NCBI GenBank assembly: GCA_002418005.1
Contig: DIDF01000093.1
Coordinates: 14,943 to 78,942 of the forward strand
Direction of reading: 5' to 3'
DNA length: 64,000 bases
Origin: Lactobacillaceae bacterium UBA5807
Lineage (GTDB): Bacteria; Bacillota; Bacilli; Lactobacillales; Lactobacillaceae
In this document: in pieces, positions 61,703 to 64,000 of the stretch
How positions within the stretch are numbered: the stretch's first letter is position 1
Layout of the letters: each line of letters begins with the position of its first letter
Translations under genes and position numbers: made by a program
Notes under the pieces: model-generated
The model's input: only the letters and a program-made list of their open reading frames with translations
What the model was told of the DNA's origin: nothing
Database searches by the model: none

Positions 61703-62203
61703 TTATTTGAAGTCAAAACGAATAGTGAAGACATTAGAAATTTTGGCTTGGGGAACTCTAACGTGAATTTGGGCTTTAACTGACTTGTTTAGCTTTGATA
61801 ACTTGCTTACATAGAAGTAATAATTCATCGTATAATCTTTGCTGCTTTTGCCATAAGAAATTCTGGATGAGGGAACTTTTGAACCCAAAACCGAAATTGG
61901 GGTTACGGCTTTTGAACCAATATTTCCGACTGTTGGAAATTTCTTTGGGTAAGCAACGTAAAGCATAACTTTATATTTATTACCAGATTTTGTAATTTTG
62001 GCCGTGTGAGTATAAAATTTGTTGGCCATTGAAGCTGAATTGGAATTGGACTTCAAAACCTTATACTTCTTGGAAATTGTAGCAGCTTGAGCTGTTTCCG
62101 TTTGGCTGGTGTGCACAGAGCTTGAATTTCCTGCAAAAACTCCAAATAACAATGCAGCTGAGATTGTGAGTAAAAGTTTAAACAATAATTTTGATTTTTT
62201 CAT
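61703..62203 (-). CDS. Secreted single NEAT-like domain protein
   Basis: 166 residues. Signal peptide (about 1-41, ending AQAA), then one NEAT-like domain: SNSASMANKFYTHTAKI, GSKAVTPISVLGSKVPSSRISYG, SSKDYTMNYYFYVSKLS, AQIHVRVPQ and the C-terminal FTIRFDFK. It is a paralogue of the C-terminal half of the protein at 60530 and has no anchor, so it is presumably released. First gene of the locus; 187 bases separate it from the next. GGGAGGG precedes the ATG. Heme or another tetrapyrrole is the expected ligand, but the YxxxY tyrosines appear replaced by Ile and Phe. Confidence 0.75.
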   Translation of the reverse strand: MKKSKLLFKLLLTISAALLFGVFAGNSSSVHTSQTETAQAATISKKYKVLKSNSNSASMANKFYTHTAKITKSGNKYKVMLYVAYPKKFPTVGNIGSKAVTPISVLGSKVPSSRISYGKSSKDYTMNYYFYVSKLSKLNKSVKAQIHVRVPQAKISNVFTIRFDFK

Positions 62204-62350
62204 AAATAAATCCCTCCCTAATGCGTATTTAATAGCTTTTACATAAATTATTGTACCTCAAAAGTGAAAACCTGAATTAATTGTTTTTAGTAAGTAGTTG
62301 CTCTATAGTTAGCTTAACTGAAGTGATTTTAAGTCCTAGGGGGATTGGAA

Positions 62351-63235
62351 ATGAAAATAGAACAATTTAGTTATGATGGTAGCGGCAAATTTTCACTTAA
62401 AAAGATTGATACAACACCGGTTAAAGAGTACCGTGACCAAAAGGAAAAGTTTCAAGAGGTCGTTACATCTAACGTTGGCGAATTTCAAAAGTTTCAACAA
62501 AAATTGATTTCTCAAAAAACATATTCGATTTTAATTGTTATTCAAGGAATGGATGCTTCTGGAAAAGACAGTATGGTTCGAAATGTTTTAAGCGGGGTCA
62601 ATCCCTCGGGATTTCACGTTACTTCTTTCAAAGCGTTAACTGAAAACGAATTGAATCATGATTACTTGTGGCGGGTTCATAATCGGTTTCCAGCTGGCGG
62701 AGAAGTGGCAGTTTTTAATCGTTATCATTATGAAGAAGTGCTCATTGATAAAGTTCATCCTGAAAATATTGTTAAAGAAAACATTCCCGGAATTTCTACT
62801 GTAAATGATGTGACAGCTGATTTTTGGAAACGCCGTTATAAAGATATTGTTGAATTTGAAAATTTTGCCAGCCGTTCAGGAATTTTGATGTTGAAGTTTT
62901 TCTTGCATATGTCAAAAGACGAACAGCGAAAACGATTTTTAAGACGGATTGAAATCCCCTCAAAAAATTGGAAGTTTGCCAAAGCAGACATTACTGAAAG
63001 AAAATATTTTGAACAGTATCAAAAAGCTTATGAAGACGCCATTCAGGCGACATCTACCAAAACAAATCCTTGGTACATTATTCCCTCAGATGACAAGTGG
63101 TTCTCTCGAGTGGTTGTTTCAGACATAATTAAACAGCGGGTAAAAGAACTTCCAGTTGAATTTCCTAAATTGACTAAAGATCAGGAATTTGAACTGCAGG
63201 AAGGCGCTGAATTGTTAAATCAAGACAAATACTGA
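62351..63235 (+). CDS. Polyphosphate kinase 2 family protein
   Basis: 294 residues from the ATG at 62351 (AGGGGG 8 bases upstream). PPK2 landmarks: Walker A GMDASGKDSMVRNVLSGVNPSGF near residue 66, HDYLWRVHNRFPAGGEVAVFNRYHYEEVLI (Walker B/lid region) and LHMSKDEQRKRFLRRIEIPSKNWKF. It uses polyphosphate to phosphorylate a nucleotide (AMP or ADP/GDP; subclass not decided), linking phosphate stores to nucleotide pools. Divergent from the NEAT-like gene. Confidence 0.92.
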   Translation: MKIEQFSYDGSGKFSLKKIDTTPVKEYRDQKEKFQEVVTSNVGEFQKFQQKLISQKTYSILIVIQGMDASGKDSMVRNVLSGVNPSGFHVTSFKALTENELNHDYLWRVHNRFPAGGEVAVFNRYHYEEVLIDKVHPENIVKENIPGISTVNDVTADFWKRRYKDIVEFENFASRSGILMLKFFLHMSKDEQRKRFLRRIEIPSKNWKFAKADITERKYFEQYQKAYEDAIQATSTKTNPWYIIPSDDKWFSRVVVSDIIKQRVKELPVEFPKLTKDQEFELQEGAELLNQDKY

Positions 63236-63334
63236 ATTAAAATTTAAAATTCCCTTAATCCTCGCTTAAAGCATAGATAAGAAGCCCCCAAATTTTCTAT
63301 AATATTTTGAGGAATAATTATAGTGAGGAAAATT

Positions 63335-63868
63335 ATGGCAAAACAAAAAGTTTCAGACGAGACACCGATTGATCGTTCGGTAATTGAAAAGTTTGTTTTT
63401 AACGAAAAAATTGAATATTTATTTTGGGGTGTCATGACAACTTTAGTTTATTTGGTTGTCCGGTTTGTCACTATGATAATTTTTAAAGACAATCCGTTTA
63501 TTCCAGTTGCTTTTGCACAGGTCATTTCAGTGGCTTTTGCATTTGTGGTCAATAAATATTTTGTTTTTGATGGGGAAAAATCTCAGTCCTTAATGGTTCA
63601 ATTGATTACTTTTGTTGCCGGCAGAGCAGGAGTTGCTTTACTTGATTTCTTCTTAACTTACATTATGATTGAGAAGTTTTATGATTTCTTTATCAACATT
63701 ATGTTTCTAAGAAAAATCAATTATGCCAGCCCGCCGTTTTCCTCTGGATTAACGAAACATTTAATTGGTAATCCGGTTCTTTTAAATTCGTTTATTGTTG
63801 TGTTTATTATTCAGATTTTAGCAATCGTGATTAATTATATTGTTTCAAAGTATTGGGCATTTAAGTAA
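63335..63868 (+). CDS. GtrA-like family membrane protein
   Basis: 177 residues from the ATG at 63335 (TGAGG upstream; the GTG at 63323 overlaps that site). Four transmembrane helices in two pairs: KIEYLFWGVMTTLVYLVVRF, AFAQVISVAFAFVVNKYFVFDG, VAGRAGVALLDFFLTYIMI and FIIQILAIVINYIVSKYWAFK. These NK.FVF and SKYW.F motifs define PF04138. The family is thought to flip polyprenyl-linked sugars for wall glycosylation and could serve the glycosyltransferases at 49.7-52.5 kb. A TATAAT at 63298-63303 lies just upstream. The remaining 132 bases of the window hold no recognisable gene. Confidence 0.88.
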   Translation: MAKQKVSDETPIDRSVIEKFVFNEKIEYLFWGVMTTLVYLVVRFVTMIIFKDNPFIPVAFAQVISVAFAFVVNKYFVFDGEKSQSLMVQLITFVAGRAGVALLDFFLTYIMIEKFYDFFINIMFLRKINYASPPFSSGLTKHLIGNPVLLNSFIVVFIIQILAIVINYIVSKYWAFK

Positions 63869-64000
63869 GATTTTAATTTTATATAGCTAATGCGAGATTG
63901 AGACCAGCATTCTAGGCATAAGCTACAGAGCTTTGGTAAGTTAAAAAAACAGGATTTTAAATTTGATATAGTTAAAATGCGGAAATTGAGCCGCTTAACA

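Noticed and set aside
1..64000. CRISPR arrays, prophage, insertion sequences, tRNA or rRNA genes
   Set aside because: No regularly spaced repeats, transposase or integrase frames, or recognisable RNA gene sequences were seen on either strand.

Overview
The window reads as a chromosome segment of a low-GC Gram-positive lactic acid bacterium of the Lactobacillaceae. Reasons: strong AGGAGG-type ribosome sites with several TTG/GTG starts; LAB-type genes (pepX, proline iminopeptidase, L-2-hydroxyisocaproate dehydrogenase, Opp peptide uptake, HelD, DUF2075 ATPase, PadR-DUF1048 pair); and PyrR-type attenuation. The species cannot be told from the sequence alone. I see no rRNA, tRNA, CRISPR array, prophage or insertion sequence, so this is mostly ordinary backbone with some accessory loci.

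Layout. 1-6.1 kb: truncated flavin disulfide reductase, UspA, a PEBP protein, a membrane-anchored protein, a DHA2 exporter and a uracil permease with a PyrR-responsive leader. 6.2-9.2 kb: tryptophan-type ABC importer (ATPase, permease, binding protein) behind an apparent ribosome-mediated attenuator with a 12-codon leader peptide. 9.2-18.3 kb: DsrE-like protein, alcohol and 2-hydroxyacid dehydrogenases, hydrolases, DUF2075 ATPase, CPBP protease, ABC-F protein. 18.4-21 kb: late menaquinone genes menI, menB and a frameshifted menE. 21-30.5 kb: M20 deacylase, proline peptidases, a cation antiporter, NUDIX and guanylate-kinase-like enzymes, a Fur-family regulator, two uncharacterised membrane proteins. 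30.7-42.8 kb: polar amino-acid ABC importer, APC permease, HflX and a complete oppABCDF locus. 42.8-49.5 kb: phosphatase, HelD, frameshifted CorA-type channel, coaA, guaA. 49.7-57 kb: GT-C and GtrB-type glycosyltransferases, small genes with a PadR regulator, frameshifted L-HicDH, zinc alcohol dehydrogenase. 57-62.2 kb: NEAT-like surface/secreted proteins with an IsdE-type heme ABC importer. 62.3-63.9 kb: PPK2-type kinase and a GtrA-like protein.

How the genes fit together. The window is rich in nitrogen scavenging: Opp peptide uptake, PepX and proline iminopeptidase, two amino-acid ABC systems and an APC permease, as expected of an amino-acid auxotroph. The heme-uptake locus together with late menaquinone genes suggests conditional respiration with imported heme. 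That is inference, because no cytochrome genes lie in the window and menE is broken as read.

The most interesting regions are the NEAT/IsdE locus, whose NEAT-like domains appear to lack the usual YxxxY heme-tyrosine motif, and the single-Trp leader peptide before the tryptophan-type importer. Three otherwise well-preserved genes (menE, corA, L-hicDH) each carry one frameshift, which points either to sequencing indels or to recent gene decay.
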